From assembly GCA_903894475.1 (NCBI GenBank), contig CAITQH010000114.1, forward strand, positions 1 to 64,000: DNA of 64,000 nt. Direction: 5' to 3'. The stretch comes from an uncultured beta proteobacterium (GTDB taxonomy: Bacteria; Pseudomonadota; Gammaproteobacteria; Burkholderiales; Burkholderiaceae_C). The translations under genes were made by a program, and so were the position numbers. Below the pieces are notes generated by a model. The model searched no databases. It had not been told where the DNA came from and saw nothing but the letters and a program-made list of their open reading frames with translations. Below are positions 27,177 to 37,056 of this stretch, piece after piece (the first letter of the stretch is position 1; the number at the start of each line of letters is the position of its first letter).

Positions 27177-29957
27177 TTATTGGCGTGCTTCAAATGGCAA
27201 CTCCATATTGCTCAGATCGCGTTTGGTTTCTACCAGGATCAGCGGTCCCGTGTCGATTTGGACCCGTGCCGGGCGTTCTCTTGGAATATGAATCTGCTTC
27301 GGTTCGGCTTCGATGACTGCCTGTACTGCCGCGATCTTTGCAGCATCCGAATTTACCCACGTCAAACCCGAATTTGCGGCGATCTGGGCCAATTCGTCCA
27401 AGGGCAGCGAAAACGCCTCCAGTTTGGGCATGGTAACGGCGTCGACTATGACGGCTGGCGTTGGGGTCACTGTGTTGACCATTGGCACCTCAACGGTGCT
27501 TTCGGGGGCCGCGGTCTCCGGTGTCACAGACAGCGCTTGAACTGTTGTCCTGTTGTCCGTCGTGAAATAGGACCGACGCGGCTCTTCGACGAGTTCCGGC
27601 TCCACTCCTGGAGCAGCCGGTTCCTGTCGGTCACCTTGTTCGGAACGTTCAGTACGGGGGGCGCGATCGCGTCCGTAACGATCCCGCGGGCGCCTTTCGC
27701 GCGGCGCAGTACTTTCGGCCTGGGAAACCGAAGCTGTTGGTGCATCGGTGCGCTCTGTTGTGCTGTCCGCTGGAGGCAAATCGGAGCGTGGATTTTCCTC
27801 CGGACGCCGGTTCCGGTCTGGCCGGCGCTCAGCGCGAGTGTCTGCCTTGGGTTCGCCACGGTTGCTGCGCTCTCGCCCTGAACTGCGCGGTGGACGTTCT
27901 GCAGTCCCCGGTTCCGCTCTGGTTGCGTCCTGTGCCGCTCCGTTTGTCGGCGCTACGGCAACATTCGAGCCAGCTTCACCTGGCACGGGCCGGCCTTCAG
28001 CATCGAATCGCTCACGTTGACCCTGCACGGGTCGGTCAGTGCGAGGCCCTCTGCCACCGCGACCACCACGACCCTCTGGGCGTCCACCGCGGCCTGAACG
28101 AACATCATCACGACCTTCGCCGCGTGGCTCGTTTCGTCGCGCTCCATCACGGCCTGCTCGACCTTCGCGCTTGTCCTCTGCGGCAGTGCTGGGTTTGGCC
28201 GGAGCAACGGGAACTGGCGCAGGCGCAAAAAGGTTCTTCAACCAGCCGAAGAAGCCTGTCTGCGCAGGCGCGGCGGCCACCGGCCTGGCCGGCGCGCGCG
28301 GCGCTGCTACCACTGGCTTGGGCAATTCCGGCTTCGGGATGGCAACCGGCGCCGGTGCGTCGGGTAGAACGCCCTTGATGATGGGGCTTTGCTTGTTGGT
28401 CGGCTCTTGCGAACGGCGCGTTACCGCAACCGGATCTTCCATCTCTTCCGCCATCTTGTAGCTGGCTTCGACGTTATCCAGGCGCGGGTCGTCGTGCTTG
28501 AGGCGTTCCAGTTTGTAATTCGGCGTTTCCAGCGTCTTGTTCGGAACCATCAGCACGTTGATGCGCTGCTTGATTTCAATCTTGGCGATCTCGGCGCGCT
28601 TTTCGTTGAGCAGGAAGGATGCGACCTCGACCGGCACCTGGCACAGCACCGAGGCCGTGTTGTCCTTGAGGGACTCTTCCTGGATGATGCGCAGGATTTG
28701 CAGTGCGCTTGATTCGGTGTCACGGATGTGGCCGGAGCCGCCGCAACGTGGGCAGGGAATGGAAGCACCTTCGGAAAGTGCCGGGCGCAGACGCTGGCGG
28801 CTCATCTCCATCAGACCGAATTTGCTGATGGTGCCGAACTGGACGCGGGCCCGGTCTTGCCGCAGCGCGTCGCGCAGGCGGTTTTCAACGTCGCGGCGAT
28901 TGCGGCTTTCTTCCATGTCGATGAAGTCGATCACGATCAGGCCGCCCAGATCGCGCAGGCGCATCTGGCGTGCCACTTCGTCCGCCGCTTCCAGATTCGT
29001 GCGGGTGGCGGTTTCCTCGATGTCGCCCCCCTTGATGGCGCGCGCCGAGTTGACGTCGACGGAAACCAGGGCTTCGGTGTGGTCGATCACGATGGCACCG
29101 CCGCTGGGCAGCTGCACGGTGCGGGCATAGGCCGATTCGATCTGGTGCTCGATCTGGAAGCGGCTGAACAGCGGCGCGTCGTCACGGTAGCGTTTCACGC
29201 GCGCGGCGTGTTCCGGCATGACGTGGGCCATGAACTGTTGGGCCTGCTCATAGACATCATCGGTGTCGATCAGGATGTCGCCGATGTCGTTGTTGAAGTA
29301 GTCGCGGATGGCGCGGATCACCAGGCTCGATTCCTGGTAAATCAGGAAAGCGCCTTTGGCGCCCTTGGCGGCACCGTCAATGGCGGTCCAGAGTTTGAGC
29401 AGGTAGTTCAGGTCCCACTGCAGTTCCGGCGCAGCACGGCCGATGCCGGCAGTACGCGCAATGATGCTCATGCCGTTCGGGTATTCGAGCTGGTCCAGCG
29501 CTTCCTTGAGTTCGGCGCGGTCTTCGCCTTCAATCCGGCGCGAGACGCCACCACCGCGCGGGTTGTTGGGCATCAGCACGACGTAGCGGCCGGCCAGCGA
29601 GACAAAGGTGGTCAGGGCTGCGCCCTTGTTGCCACGCTCTTCTTTTTCCACCTGGACCAGCAGTTCCTGGCCTTCGCGTATCGCATCCTGGATGCGGGCC
29701 TGGCTGACCGACACACCTTGTTGGAAGTACTGTCTGGAGATTTCCTTGAACGGCAGAAAGCCGTGGCGGTCTTCGCCGTAGTCGACAAAGCAGGCTTCCA
29801 GCGAGGGCTCGACGCGCGTGACGACGGCCTTGTAGATGTTGCCCTTGCGCTGCTCGCGCCCTTCAATTTCAATTTCATAGTCGAGCAGTTTTTGTCCGTC
29901 GACAATCGCCAGGCGGCGTTCTTCAGCCTGCGTGGCGTTAATCAGCATCCGTTTCAT
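27177..29957 (-). CDS. rne: Ribonuclease E
   Basis: A 926-residue endoribonuclease E. The catalytic half (about residues 1-500) contains the S1 domain ([30 protein letters not shown]), the DNase-I-like domain with [13 protein letters not shown] and VDVNSARA (metal ligands), and the zinc-link CPRCGGSGH near 405. The C-terminal half is low complexity: Pro/Ala-rich, then an Arg/Gly/Asp/Glu-rich RNA-binding stretch, then an acidic tail, as in degradosome scaffolds. [17 protein letters not shown] at the N-terminus is canonical. It has a long leader and is divergent from rluC, with which it is functionally linked in many proteobacteria. Confidence 0.96.
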   Translation of the reverse strand: MKRMLINATQAEERRLAIVDGQKLLDYEIEIEGREQRKGNIYKAVVTRVEPSLEACFVDYGEDRHGFLPFKEISRQYFQQGVSVSQARIQDAIREGQELLVQVEKEERGNKGAALTTFVSLAGRYVVLMPNNPRGGGVSRRIEGEDRAELKEALDQLEYPNGMSIIARTAGIGRAAPELQWDLNYLLKLWTAIDGAAKGAKGAFLIYQESSLVIRAIRDYFNNDIGDILIDTDDVYEQAQQFMAHVMPEHAARVKRYRDDAPLFSRFQIEHQIESAYARTVQLPSGGAIVIDHTEALVSVDVNSARAIKGGDIEETATRTNLEAADEVARQMRLRDLGGLIVIDFIDMEESRNRRDVENRLRDALRQDRARVQFGTISKFGLMEMSRQRLRPALSEGASIPCPRCGGSGHIRDTESSALQILRIIQEESLKDNTASVLCQVPVEVASFLLNEKRAEIAKIEIKQRINVLMVPNKTLETPNYKLERLKHDDPRLDNVEASYKMAEEMEDPVAVTRRSQEPTNKQSPIIKGVLPDAPAPVAIPKPELPKPVVAAPRAPARPVAAAPAQTGFFGWLKNLFAPAPVPVAPAKPSTAAEDKREGRAGRDGARRNEPRGEGRDDVRSGRGGRPEGRGGRGGRGPRTDRPVQGQRERFDAEGRPVPGEAGSNVAVAPTNGAAQDATRAEPGTAERPPRSSGRERSNRGEPKADTRAERRPDRNRRPEENPRSDLPPADSTTERTDAPTASVSQAESTAPRERRPRDRYGRDRAPRTERSEQGDRQEPAAPGVEPELVEEPRRSYFTTDNRTTVQALSVTPETAAPESTVEVPMVNTVTPTPAVIVDAVTMPKLEAFSLPLDELAQIAANSGLTWVNSDAAKIAAVQAVIEAEPKQIHIPRERPARVQIDTGPLILVETKRDLSNMELPFEARQ

Positions 29958-30481
29958 GATGAGCGTTCCTTCAATTCAAACAACAACGTAGCTCTTGAAG
30001 AGCTATTGATATCAGAACTAGCGCTTTGAATTGAGGAGGAAAAAGCCGGAGAACCGAGACTTAAACAATAAGTCTTGGCATAGGCGCGTGGAGGGGAGCG
30101 AGGAGTCCGGGTTGTGGAAGTGCTACTTGATAAATAGCGGGTTGCGACCCTATTGCGGTCGCTGATGAGTGAGCCATGCCAAAAAACGGGGCGAATACGC
30201 ACCGCAGGCAACTGGCGATCAAACTCATCAACACAAACATCTCGCTTCATTCCGTTCACAGACCAGGGTCTGTGAACTTGGGGTATTCCGTATCAGTTTT
30301 TCAAGGCGTCGTCTTGACCGCTCGTCTGGCATGCCACTGCAGGCATTTGGCTAGCAGTTTGCACGCATTGGCAAGCGGCGATATCGACTTGCTAGAGGGG
30401 CTGGTGCTGGTGGGTGAACTAAACTCCACCTAAACTATGACTTAACTCGTCGTCAAATCAACCACTTACAGCGCATCGCTA
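29958..30481 (-). promoter_or_regulatory. Structured rne 5' leader and rne-rluC divergent promoter region
   Basis: A 524-bp gene-free region. Next to the rne ribosome-binding site, TCAATTCAAA (29971-29980) pairs with TTTGAATTGA (30025-30034) and encloses the perfect hairpin TAGCTCTT-G-AAGAGCTA (29989-30005). Further upstream are AGACTTA/TAAGTCT (30058-30076), GCGACC/GGTCGC (30144-30162) and an 11-bp perfect inverted repeat GTTCACAGACC/GGTCTGTGAAC (30254-30277). On the minus strand TTGACG-N17-TTAGGT (30456-30428) could be the rne promoter. Known rne genes self-regulate through leader hairpins; the same role here is inferred. Confidence 0.6.
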
Positions 30482-31522
30482 GTGAAACACATTATAGGGG
30501 GCAATGAAGCATCACCGCTGCCCCAGGTCAAAACGGTCGTCGTCAGCGAAGACTGCGCGGGTCAGCGATTGGATAATTTTTTGCTGCGCCAACTCAAGGG
30601 TGTACCTAAGACCCATATCTATCGAATTATCCGTAGTGGAGAAGTAAGAATCAACAAAGGTAGGGTATCGGCGGATTCCCGTGTTCAGTCCGGTGACGCC
30701 GTGCGCCTGCCGCCAGTGCGAATTTCACAGCGGATCGCTGAAAAGACCATGGACATGGCAGAGAAAGCCGCCCGCGAGGCACCGCGCCGCGACTTTTCCA
30801 TTTTGTTGGAAGACGATCATTTGCTCGCGATCGACAAGCCAGCCGGACTCGCGGTTCATGGCGGCTCCGGCGTCAGCTTTGGCGTGATCGAACAATTGCG
30901 CATGGCAAGACCTGAGGCCAAATTCCTGGAGCTGGTACATCGCCTGGACCGGGACACCAGCGGCATCTTGTTGCTTGCCAAAAAGAGGAGTGCCTTGAAA
31001 CATTTGCAGGATCAGTTTCGCGAACGCGAGACCGGCAAGACCTACCTGGCCATGGTTGCGGGAGCCTGGCCAGCGAAAAAGAAGGTGCTTGACAAGCCAT
31101 TGCACAAGTATCTGCTCCCTGACGGTGAGCGCCGCGTCAAGGTGGTGGCGCGCGATAACCCGGACGGCATGGCTTCGGTTACTCTGGTCAAGGTGCTGCG
31201 GCGAGGAGCCGCCGTACATCCTGTTGATACGACCGCTGGCGCCGGATTCAGCTTGCTCGAAGTCACACTCAAGACCGGGCGCACGCATCAAATCCGAGTT
31301 CATCTGGCGACCGAAGGACATCCGATTCTGGGTGACGACAAGTACGGTGACTTTGAATTGAACAAGGTCTTGTCACGCAGCAACCAGGTGCCCGGCTTGA
31401 AAAGAATGTTTCTTCACGCTTGGCGCCTGCAATTCAATCATCCCAACAGCAGCGAGCGAATTGAACTGCTGGCGCCATTGCCTCCTGAACTCGAGAATTT
31501 TGTAACCCATGCAGTACCCTGA
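30482..31522 (+). CDS. rluC: 23S rRNA pseudouridine synthase RluC
   Basis: A 346-residue RluA-family enzyme with an N-terminal S4 domain (QRLDNFLLRQLKGVPKTHIYRIIRSGEVRINKGR) and the catalytic motif ELVHRLDRDTSGILLLAKK near residue 155 with the nucleophile Asp. RTHQIRVHLATEGHPILGDDKYG near 270 is also canonical. It modifies U955, U2504 and U2580 in E. coli numbering. The start is GTG 30482. It is divergent from rne. Confidence 0.95.
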   Translation: MKHIIGGNEASPLPQVKTVVVSEDCAGQRLDNFLLRQLKGVPKTHIYRIIRSGEVRINKGRVSADSRVQSGDAVRLPPVRISQRIAEKTMDMAEKAAREAPRRDFSILLEDDHLLAIDKPAGLAVHGGSGVSFGVIEQLRMARPEAKFLELVHRLDRDTSGILLLAKKRSALKHLQDQFRERETGKTYLAMVAGAWPAKKKVLDKPLHKYLLPDGERRVKVVARDNPDGMASVTLVKVLRRGAAVHPVDTTAGAGFSLLEVTLKTGRTHQIRVHLATEGHPILGDDKYGDFELNKVLSRSNQVPGLKRMFLHAWRLQFNHPNSSERIELLAPLPPELENFVTHAVP

Positions 31523-31523
31523 T

Positions 31524-32186
31524 ATGTCGACCTCCCGGCGCTTTGATTTGATTGCATTTGATTGGGACGGCACGCTGTTTGATTCGACCGCTCTGATTAC
31601 CCGCTGCATTCAGGAAGCAGTGCGTGACGTCGGGGGTGCGGTTCCTAGTGATCGCGATGCCTCCTACGTCATTGGCATGGGGTTGATGCAGGCGCTGGCG
31701 CATGCGGCGCCTGATGTACCAGTTGAACGTTATCCGGAACTTGGAGCACGTTACCGTCACCATTACATCGCGCACAAGCACGACATCAGCCTCTTCGCAG
31801 GAATTTTGGAGATGCTGACGGAACTCAAGACGCGTCAACACTGGCTGGCAGTGGCAACCGGCAAAACCCGGCAAGGACTTGATGATGCTTTGCATAGTTC
31901 GGAACTCAAGGGGATGTTCGACAGTTCGCGAACAGTGGATGAAACCGCTGGCAAGCCCCATCCTCGAATGTTGCTGGAGTTGATGAGCGAATTTGGCGTG
32001 GATCCAGGGCGAACCCTGATGATCGGTGATACCACCCATGACTTGCAGATGGCAGCCAACGCCGGGTGTCCCAGCGTGGCAGTGAGCTATGGCGCTCATG
32101 AGCCTGAAGCGTTTCACGCTCTTGAGCCATTGTTCGTTGCCCATTCGGTGCGCCAGCTGCACGATTGGCTCCTTGTCAATGCATGA
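31524..32186 (+). CDS. HAD-IA phosphatase (phosphoglycolate-phosphatase-like)
   Basis: A 220-residue HAD hydrolase. Motif I DLIAFDWDGTLFDST (nucleophile Asp), motif II VATGKTRQGL, and motif III/IV KPHPRMLLELM with IGDTTHDLQMAANAG are all intact. It resembles Gph/YqaB-type phosphatases; this position after rluC is common in betaproteobacteria. ATG 31524 lies 1 nt after the rluC stop; ATG 31509 inside rluC is an alternative. The substrate is not determinable. Confidence 0.9.
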   Translation: MSTSRRFDLIAFDWDGTLFDSTALITRCIQEAVRDVGGAVPSDRDASYVIGMGLMQALAHAAPDVPVERYPELGARYRHHYIAHKHDISLFAGILEMLTELKTRQHWLAVATGKTRQGLDDALHSSELKGMFDSSRTVDETAGKPHPRMLLELMSEFGVDPGRTLMIGDTTHDLQMAANAGCPSVAVSYGAHEPEAFHALEPLFVAHSVRQLHDWLLVNA

Positions 32187-32569
32187 CGGTGGTGAGTCTG
32201 CCCATGACACAGCGCATTGCCTTGTGCGAATCGAGCGATTTGATCAATAGCGACCAGGCGGTGCCGTTTGAAGTCAGCTACGACCGGAGGAACTGCGCTG
32301 CCTTTGCCATTCGATTTCAGGATCATGTGTACGCCTATCTGAATCGGTGTGCGCACATACCCATGGAGATGGACTACCAGCCCAATCGCTTTTTTGACAG
32401 CACTGGACGACTATTGATGTGTGCCACCCATGGTGCCACTTATCAGCCGCAGACGGGAGCCTGTCGGGGTGGTCCATGCCGGGGCGGACTGATAAAAATT
32501 GACACTTCGGAGAGCGAAGGCATCGTCTACTGGCATACTGCCCCCAACTTGAACCTTCCGGTATCCTGA
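32183..32569 (+). CDS. Rieske [2Fe-2S] protein
   Basis: A 128-residue single-domain Rieske protein. Cluster ligands are CAH in YLNRCAHIPMEMD near residue 61 and CATH near 82, followed by the GATYQPQTGACRGGPC loop. It has no signal peptide or helix, so it is a soluble ferredoxin-like electron carrier or regulatory subunit, not the bc1 subunit. ATG 32183 overlaps the HAD stop as ATGA; ATG 32204 (MTQRIALCES) is the alternative. It is followed by the S49 peptidase after 1 nt. Confidence 0.88.
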   Translation: MTVVSLPMTQRIALCESSDLINSDQAVPFEVSYDRRNCAAFAIRFQDHVYAYLNRCAHIPMEMDYQPNRFFDSTGRLLMCATHGATYQPQTGACRGGPCRGGLIKIDTSESEGIVYWHTAPNLNLPVS

Positions 32570-32570
32570 A

Positions 32571-33623
32571 ATGACTCCATCCGAACTTCCAGAGCCACTC
32601 AATGCCCCCGGGCAGGCCGACTTCTTGCCAAGTCAGGAACCGGCACCTTCCAACAGTGAAACGAGCAAGACTGAAAGTGGAGCAGAGTCCGCCGCTGGTC
32701 AGAACTGGGAGCGGGCAATCCTGGAGAAACTGGCTTTTGCGGCGCTGACGGAACAACGTCTGGCGCGTCGCTGGCGCAACTTTGTCCGTCTGGCGTGGTT
32801 GGCGTTCTTTATCCTCATTGCCTGGGTCGTCATAGCTCGCAGCGGACCGACCAAAGACAGTGCAACGCCGCACACCGCCCTGGTCGAAATCAAGGGAGAA
32901 ATCGCCTCCGGGGCCGAGGCCAGTGCCGAACTGATTGTGGCTGCCTTGCGTGGAGCGTTTGAAGACGAAGGCGCTCAGGCCGTTGTCCTGTTGATCAATT
33001 CCCCTGGTGGCAGCCCGGTACAGGCCGGCATCATCAATGACGAGATCAAGCGACTCAAGCTCAAGCACAAGAAGCCAATCTACGCCGTCGTCGAAGAGTC
33101 CTGCGCTTCCGCTGCCTATTACATTGCCGTAGCAGCCGACAAAATCTTTGTTGACAAGGCCAGCATCGTGGGCAGCATCGGGGTCTTGATGGATGGCTTT
33201 GGCTTCACCGGATTGATGGATAAGTTGGGGGTCGAACGTCGACTCATGACTGCTGGTGAAAACAAGGGGTTTCTGGACCCATTCAGTCCGCAAACCGAAA
33301 GACAGCGTGCCTTTGCACAGACCATGCTGGACCAGATTCACAAGCAGTTCATCGACGTCGTCAAGGCCGGCCGCGGTAATCGTCTGAAGGAAACACCAGA
33401 AACCTTTAGTGGCCTGTTCTGGAGTGGTCAACAAGCGATCGAACTGGGACTGGCCGATCAACTGGGCAATCTTGATTTCGTGGCACGCGAAATCGTCAAG
33501 GCTGAAGAAATTGTTGATTACACACGGCGCGAAAATGTGGCCGAGCGACTGGTCAAGCGGTTTGGAGCGGCCATGGGTGCGGGTGCTGTTCACGCCCTTC
33601 AATCGATTCCGGCACTGCGCTGA
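32571..33623 (+). CDS. S49-family signal-peptide peptidase (SppA-like)
   Basis: A 350-residue protein with a cytoplasmic Pro/Ser-rich N-terminus, one transmembrane helix near residues 70-88 (FVRLAWLAFFILIAWVVIA), and a periplasmic ClpP-like S49 domain. LLINSPGGSPVQA near 140 and the catalytic-Ser segment VVEESCASAAYYIAVAADKI near 170 are clear, with KASIVGSIGV downstream. It is half-length (SohB/SppA36 type), so it probably assembles as an oligomer. It ends the rluC-HAD-Rieske-S49 run and converges on the methylase gene. Confidence 0.93.
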   Translation: MTPSELPEPLNAPGQADFLPSQEPAPSNSETSKTESGAESAAGQNWERAILEKLAFAALTEQRLARRWRNFVRLAWLAFFILIAWVVIARSGPTKDSATPHTALVEIKGEIASGAEASAELIVAALRGAFEDEGAQAVVLLINSPGGSPVQAGIINDEIKRLKLKHKKPIYAVVEESCASAAYYIAVAADKIFVDKASIVGSIGVLMDGFGFTGLMDKLGVERRLMTAGENKGFLDPFSPQTERQRAFAQTMLDQIHKQFIDVVKAGRGNRLKETPETFSGLFWSGQQAIELGLADQLGNLDFVAREIVKAEEIVDYTRRENVAERLVKRFGAAMGAGAVHALQSIPALR

Positions 33624-33643
33624 CTTGCTGCCTGCTAGAGTAC

Positions 33644-34438
33644 TCAGCGACCCAGCGCGAAGACAGCCGGCGTTGAGTTGTCAAGCGGCGATGGCTTTTT
33701 TCGCCAGTTCTTGATGCTTTCGCTGCGGCAGACGCCGCACCCCAGCGTCAATCCACTGGACACGGCCAAGCGCGTATTGTGCTGCAGTGTTTGTAGCAAA
33801 GACTGCAGCATCGCGGCGTTGCGATAGGGGGTTTCGATGAACAACTGGGTCTGTCCGGTCTTTAATGCCAGGGATTCGAGTTCCCGGATACGCTGACAGC
33901 GTTCAACTGGATCTTGCGGCAGATATCCTGCAAAGGCGAAATTCTGGCCGTTCAGGCCACTGGCCGCCAGTGCCAGCAAGAGCGAAACCGGCCCGGTCAA
34001 TGGGATCACCTCTAAACCCAGTTCATGGGCAGCGCGCACCACCGAGGCGCCAGGGTCCGCTACGGCTGGCATGCCTGCTTCGCTGGCCAGTCCCATGTCG
34101 TGACCCTTCATCGCTGGAGCCAGCCAAGGGCGAGCGTCAAAATTCCCTGTGTGATCACCCTTCTTGTGTACCTCCCGCGGCAGTTCCTCAATGCGCAGTG
34201 CTTGCACGGATTGGCTCAGGGGCGTGACAGCGTTGACGCGCTTGAGGTAGGCGCGCGTCGATTTGGCGTTTTCGGATATCCAGAACTGCAGTTGAGCGGC
34301 CACTTTCAGCGTTCCCAAGGGCATGGTGTCTTGCAGGTCGGCATGGGTCTCGCAGCCAAAATCAAGGGGGCTTGGAACGAGGTAAAGTTTTCCAAAAGGT
34401 GTAGGCTCCAATGCGCCAGGGTGTGTGTCTGCAGCCAT
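33644..34438 (-). CDS. RsmI-like SAM-dependent methylase
   Basis: A 264-residue tetrapyrrole-methylase-fold protein: LYLVPSPLDFG at the start, GLASEAGMPAVADPGASVVRAAHELGLEVIPLTGPVSLLLALAASGLN near 120-165, and FAGYLPQDP after it. This is the RsmI-related branch with a longer N-terminus found beside maf in betaproteobacteria. Whether it makes 2'-O-methyl-C1402 in 16S rRNA is uncertain; a second true rsmI may exist elsewhere. ATG 34438 (MAADTHPGALEP), 2 nt after maf ends; the ORF-track extension upstream is inside maf. Confidence 0.88.
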   Translation of the reverse strand: MAADTHPGALEPTPFGKLYLVPSPLDFGCETHADLQDTMPLGTLKVAAQLQFWISENAKSTRAYLKRVNAVTPLSQSVQALRIEELPREVHKKGDHTGNFDARPWLAPAMKGHDMGLASEAGMPAVADPGASVVRAAHELGLEVIPLTGPVSLLLALAASGLNGQNFAFAGYLPQDPVERCQRIRELESLALKTGQTQLFIETPYRNAAMLQSLLQTLQHNTRLAVSSGLTLGCGVCRSESIKNWRKKPSPLDNSTPAVFALGR

Positions 34439-34440
34439 GG

Positions 34441-35034
34441 TCACAAAATCTTGATGCCGGCTGCACGAAGCATCTGGCAGGTGCGGATCAAGGGCAGTCC
34501 CACCAGAGCGCTGGGATCGTCGTTTTCGATCGATTCCAGCAAGGCGATTCCCAGTCCTTCGCTCTTGGCGCTGCCAGCGCAATCGTAGGGTGTCTCGGCG
34601 CGCAGGTAGGCTTCGATTTCGGCATCCTCCAGTTCGCGGAACCTTACCCGCACCTGAGCCAGATCCAACTGAGCAAAACCACTGTCCTGGCACACCACCG
34701 CCACCGCAGTTTGGAAAATCACGGTTTTGCCACGCATTTGCTGCAGTTGGGCCATAGCGCGCGCGTGACTGCCGGGTTTGCCCAGTGCCAGCCCATCCAG
34801 ATCGGCCACCTGGTCCGAACCAATGACGACACAGGCCGGAAACTGGGCGGCCACGGCGCGGGCCTTGCTCATCGCAAGCCGGCAGGCCAGTTGCTTTGGT
34901 GTCTCAGCCGCCTGCGGCGTTTCGTCTACGTCGGGCGTCGCGACCTGAAATTCGACGCGCAGTCGGGCCAGCAGTTCGCGGCGGTAGGGTGAACTGGAGC
35001 CCAGCACAAGTTTTCTAGCAAGAAATTCTGTCAT
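34441..35034 (-). CDS. Maf-family nucleoside triphosphate pyrophosphatase (YceF type)
   Basis: A 197-residue Maf/HAM1-like protein. Motifs are LVLGSSSPYRRELLARL, the PDVDETP loop, VVIGSDQVADLDG with the catalytic Asp near residue 72, and GSAKSEGLGIALLE. The DQVADLDG form points to the YceF (m7GTP pyrophosphatase) branch. It hydrolyses modified NTPs. It is upstream of the RsmI-like methylase with a 2-nt gap and divergent from yceD. Confidence 0.92.
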   Translation of the reverse strand: MTEFLARKLVLGSSSPYRRELLARLRVEFQVATPDVDETPQAAETPKQLACRLAMSKARAVAAQFPACVVIGSDQVADLDGLALGKPGSHARAMAQLQQMRGKTVIFQTAVAVVCQDSGFAQLDLAQVRVRFRELEDAEIEAYLRAETPYDCAGSAKSEGLGIALLESIENDDPSALVGLPLIRTCQMLRAAGIKIL

Positions 35035-35059
35035 GGTGCGATTCTCTTACACTGCTGCG

Positions 35060-35608
35060 ATGAAACAGGATTTATTGAACAAGCATATGGATGTCAGGGC
35101 ATTTGCACAGTCGTCGGGTAGCGTTGCCGAAGAGAATCTGCTTGCAAGGTATGGACGCCTGATGCAGGAGACGCAGGGGTTGGGGGCGGGAAATACCCTG
35201 AAATGGTCGGCGCGGGGTGAGTTGCGACTCGATTCTGCCGGTGCCGAGCAAATTTGGTTGCATTTGAAGATTGATGCCCGGGCGCCATTGACCTGTCAGC
35301 GATGTCTGTTGCCGGCCGATATGGCGATTGCCATTGATCAGTCCTATCGTTTTGTGGATAGTGAGGAGTTGGCCGAAGTACAAGATGCACAGGCCGAGGA
35401 AGATGTGCTCGCATTGAGTCCCGACTTCAGTTTGGCTGACCTGATCGAAGACGAAGTACTGATGGCTTTTCCGTTGATACCACTGCACGATCCATGCCCG
35501 GTTCCTGTCAAATTGGAGGCTGTGGATCCAGGATTTGATGCGGCATTCAAGGAAAAGCGGCAGCCGTTTGCAGTTTTGGCCAAGCTAAAAACAGAGAAAC
35601 CGGACTGA
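35060..35608 (+). CDS. yceD: DUF177 / YceD large-subunit rRNA accumulation protein
   Basis: A 182-residue YceD/DUF177 protein. It has the conserved CQRCLLPADM near residue 83 and LSPDFSLADLIEDEVLMAFPLIPLHDPCP near 120. Bacterial YceD is needed for normal 23S rRNA accumulation. The start is ATG 35060, inside the ORF-track call. It is directly upstream of rpmF, the usual place. Confidence 0.93.
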   Translation: MKQDLLNKHMDVRAFAQSSGSVAEENLLARYGRLMQETQGLGAGNTLKWSARGELRLDSAGAEQIWLHLKIDARAPLTCQRCLLPADMAIAIDQSYRFVDSEELAEVQDAQAEEDVLALSPDFSLADLIEDEVLMAFPLIPLHDPCPVPVKLEAVDPGFDAAFKEKRQPFAVLAKLKTEKPD

Positions 35609-35717
35609 ACTGGAGACTTGCCCTATAATGGCAGGCTTCACGCGTGCCTGAGGCGTCGCATTTTTCACCAACCCAAGGTGCTGCAGTGGCTGCAGCACGC
35701 ACGACAAGGAGCGGATC

Positions 35718-35900
35718 ATGGCCGTCCAGCAGAATAAGAAATCACCTTCCAAGCGCGGTATGCATCGCTCGCACAATGCATTGGTCGTCCCAGGTATCGC
35801 GGTTGAGGCCACCACCGGGGAAACCCACCTTCGCCATCACATCAGCCCCACTGGCTTTTATCGGGGTCGCAAGGTCGTCAAGACCAAGTCCGAAGCCTGA
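35718..35900 (+). CDS. rpmF: 50S ribosomal protein L32
   Basis: A 60-residue basic protein [22 protein letters not shown], then [13 protein letters not shown], diagnostic of L32. It has no zinc cysteines, as usual for proteobacteria. An AAGGAG ribosome-binding site lies about 8 nt before ATG. TATAAT at 35624-35629 in the 109-bp gap from yceD may be a promoter. A terminator follows. Confidence 0.98.
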   Translation: MAVQQNKKSPSKRGMHRSHNALVVPGIAVEATTGETHLRHHISPTGFYRGRKVVKTKSEA

Positions 35901-35916
35901 TTTTTCATAAAGCGAA

Positions 35917-35958
35917 GGCCCGAGGCTACTGTGTCTGTAGCGTCGGGCTTTGTCTTTT
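35917..35958 (+). terminator. Intrinsic terminator or attenuator between rpmF and plsX
   Basis: GCCCGAGGCTAC and GTAGCGTCGGGC arms with a short loop and a T-rich tail (TTTGTCTTTT). plsX and fabH-F downstream probably rely partly on read-through or another promoter. Confidence 0.8.
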
Positions 35959-36006
35959 ATACCGCCCGCTAACCCAGTGCGCCCTGTCCGGTCGAACTGA
36001 TTGCCC

Positions 36007-37053
36007 ATGATCACTATTGCTGTCGACTGCATGGGGGGTGATCACGGTCTTGTCGTGACGCTTCCCGCCTGCCGCAATTTTCTGGAAACACACACAGATG
36101 CGAGCTTGATCCTGGTGAGGCTGCCTGACGGTCCCGGCACGTTTTCCCATGCGCGGGGGACTACTGTGACCGCGACCGAGGTGGTTGGCATGGATGATTC
36201 GCTGGAAGTAGCACTGCGGCGGAAAAAAGACTCGTCCATGCGTGTTGCCATCCAGCAAGTCAAGGAGGGCAGGGCACAGGCGGCGGTTTCGGCTGGTAAT
36301 ACTGCGGCCTTGATGGCCATCTCGCGGTACCTGCTCAAGACACTTGACGGTATCGACCGGCCAGCCATCGCCGGGCAGATCCCCAATGCCAAGGGTCAAG
36401 CCACGACGGTACTGGACATGGGCGCCAACGTTGACTGCTCTGCTGAGCACTTGTTGCAGTTTGCGATCATGGGATCGGCCCTGGTTTCGGTGTTGAACGG
36501 TGTTGAGAATCCGACGGTAGGCTTGCTCAATATCGGTGAAGAATCGATCAAGGGAAATGAAGTCATCAAGAAGGCTGGGGAATTGTTGCGGGCCGCATCC
36601 AAAGCCGGGGATTTCAACTTCTATGGCAATGTCGAGGGAAATGACATTTTCAAAGGCACTTCAGACATTGTTGTCTGCGACGGCTTTGTCGGCAATGTGG
36701 CCCTGAAAGCCAGCGAGGGTCTGGCAACCATGATTGTCGACTTCCTGAAAATAGAGTTTTCTCGTAATATCTTTACGAAACTTGCGGCCGTTGCTGCATA
36801 CCCTGTCATATCTGCACTCAAGAAGCGGATGGATCACCGGCGCTACAACGGTGGTGCACTGTTGGGTTTGCGTGGTCTCGTGTTCAAGAGCCACGGTTCG
36901 GCCGATGAGATGGCGTTTGAGTACGCGCTGACAAGGGCTTACGACGCTGCCCGGCATCAATTGCTGGATCGTGTTCAGGCTCGAATTGCCCACGTGGCGC
37001 CGCTCATGTGCGCGGTTGCGCCAACAATTCAATCTTCTGCGCCCCTTGCCTGA
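36007..37053 (+). CDS. plsX: Phosphate acyltransferase PlsX
   Basis: A 348-residue enzyme converting acyl-ACP to acyl-phosphate for phospholipid synthesis. [14 protein letters not shown] opens the protein; [10 protein letters not shown] near 98, [10 protein letters not shown] near 135 and [16 protein letters not shown] near 220 are family blocks. ATG 36007 is preferred to the TTG at 36001. It starts the plsX-fabH-fabD-fabG-acpP-fabF cluster. Confidence 0.97.
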   Translation: MITIAVDCMGGDHGLVVTLPACRNFLETHTDASLILVRLPDGPGTFSHARGTTVTATEVVGMDDSLEVALRRKKDSSMRVAIQQVKEGRAQAAVSAGNTAALMAISRYLLKTLDGIDRPAIAGQIPNAKGQATTVLDMGANVDCSAEHLLQFAIMGSALVSVLNGVENPTVGLLNIGEESIKGNEVIKKAGELLRAASKAGDFNFYGNVEGNDIFKGTSDIVVCDGFVGNVALKASEGLATMIVDFLKIEFSRNIFTKLAAVAAYPVISALKKRMDHRRYNGGALLGLRGLVFKSHGSADEMAFEYALTRAYDAARHQLLDRVQARIAHVAPLMCAVAPTIQSSAPLA

Positions 37054-37056
37054 TTC

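Noticed and set aside
28728-30029. 433-residue plus-strand ORF antisense to rne
   Set aside because: Shadow of the highly conserved rne frame; no recognisable domain, and rne is certain.
30254-30277. 11-bp inverted repeat as a terminator
   Set aside because: No T-run on either side; better read as a leader hairpin.
32274-33602. 442-residue minus-strand ORF antisense to the Rieske and S49 genes
   Set aside because: Crosses two well-supported genes and shows no family features.
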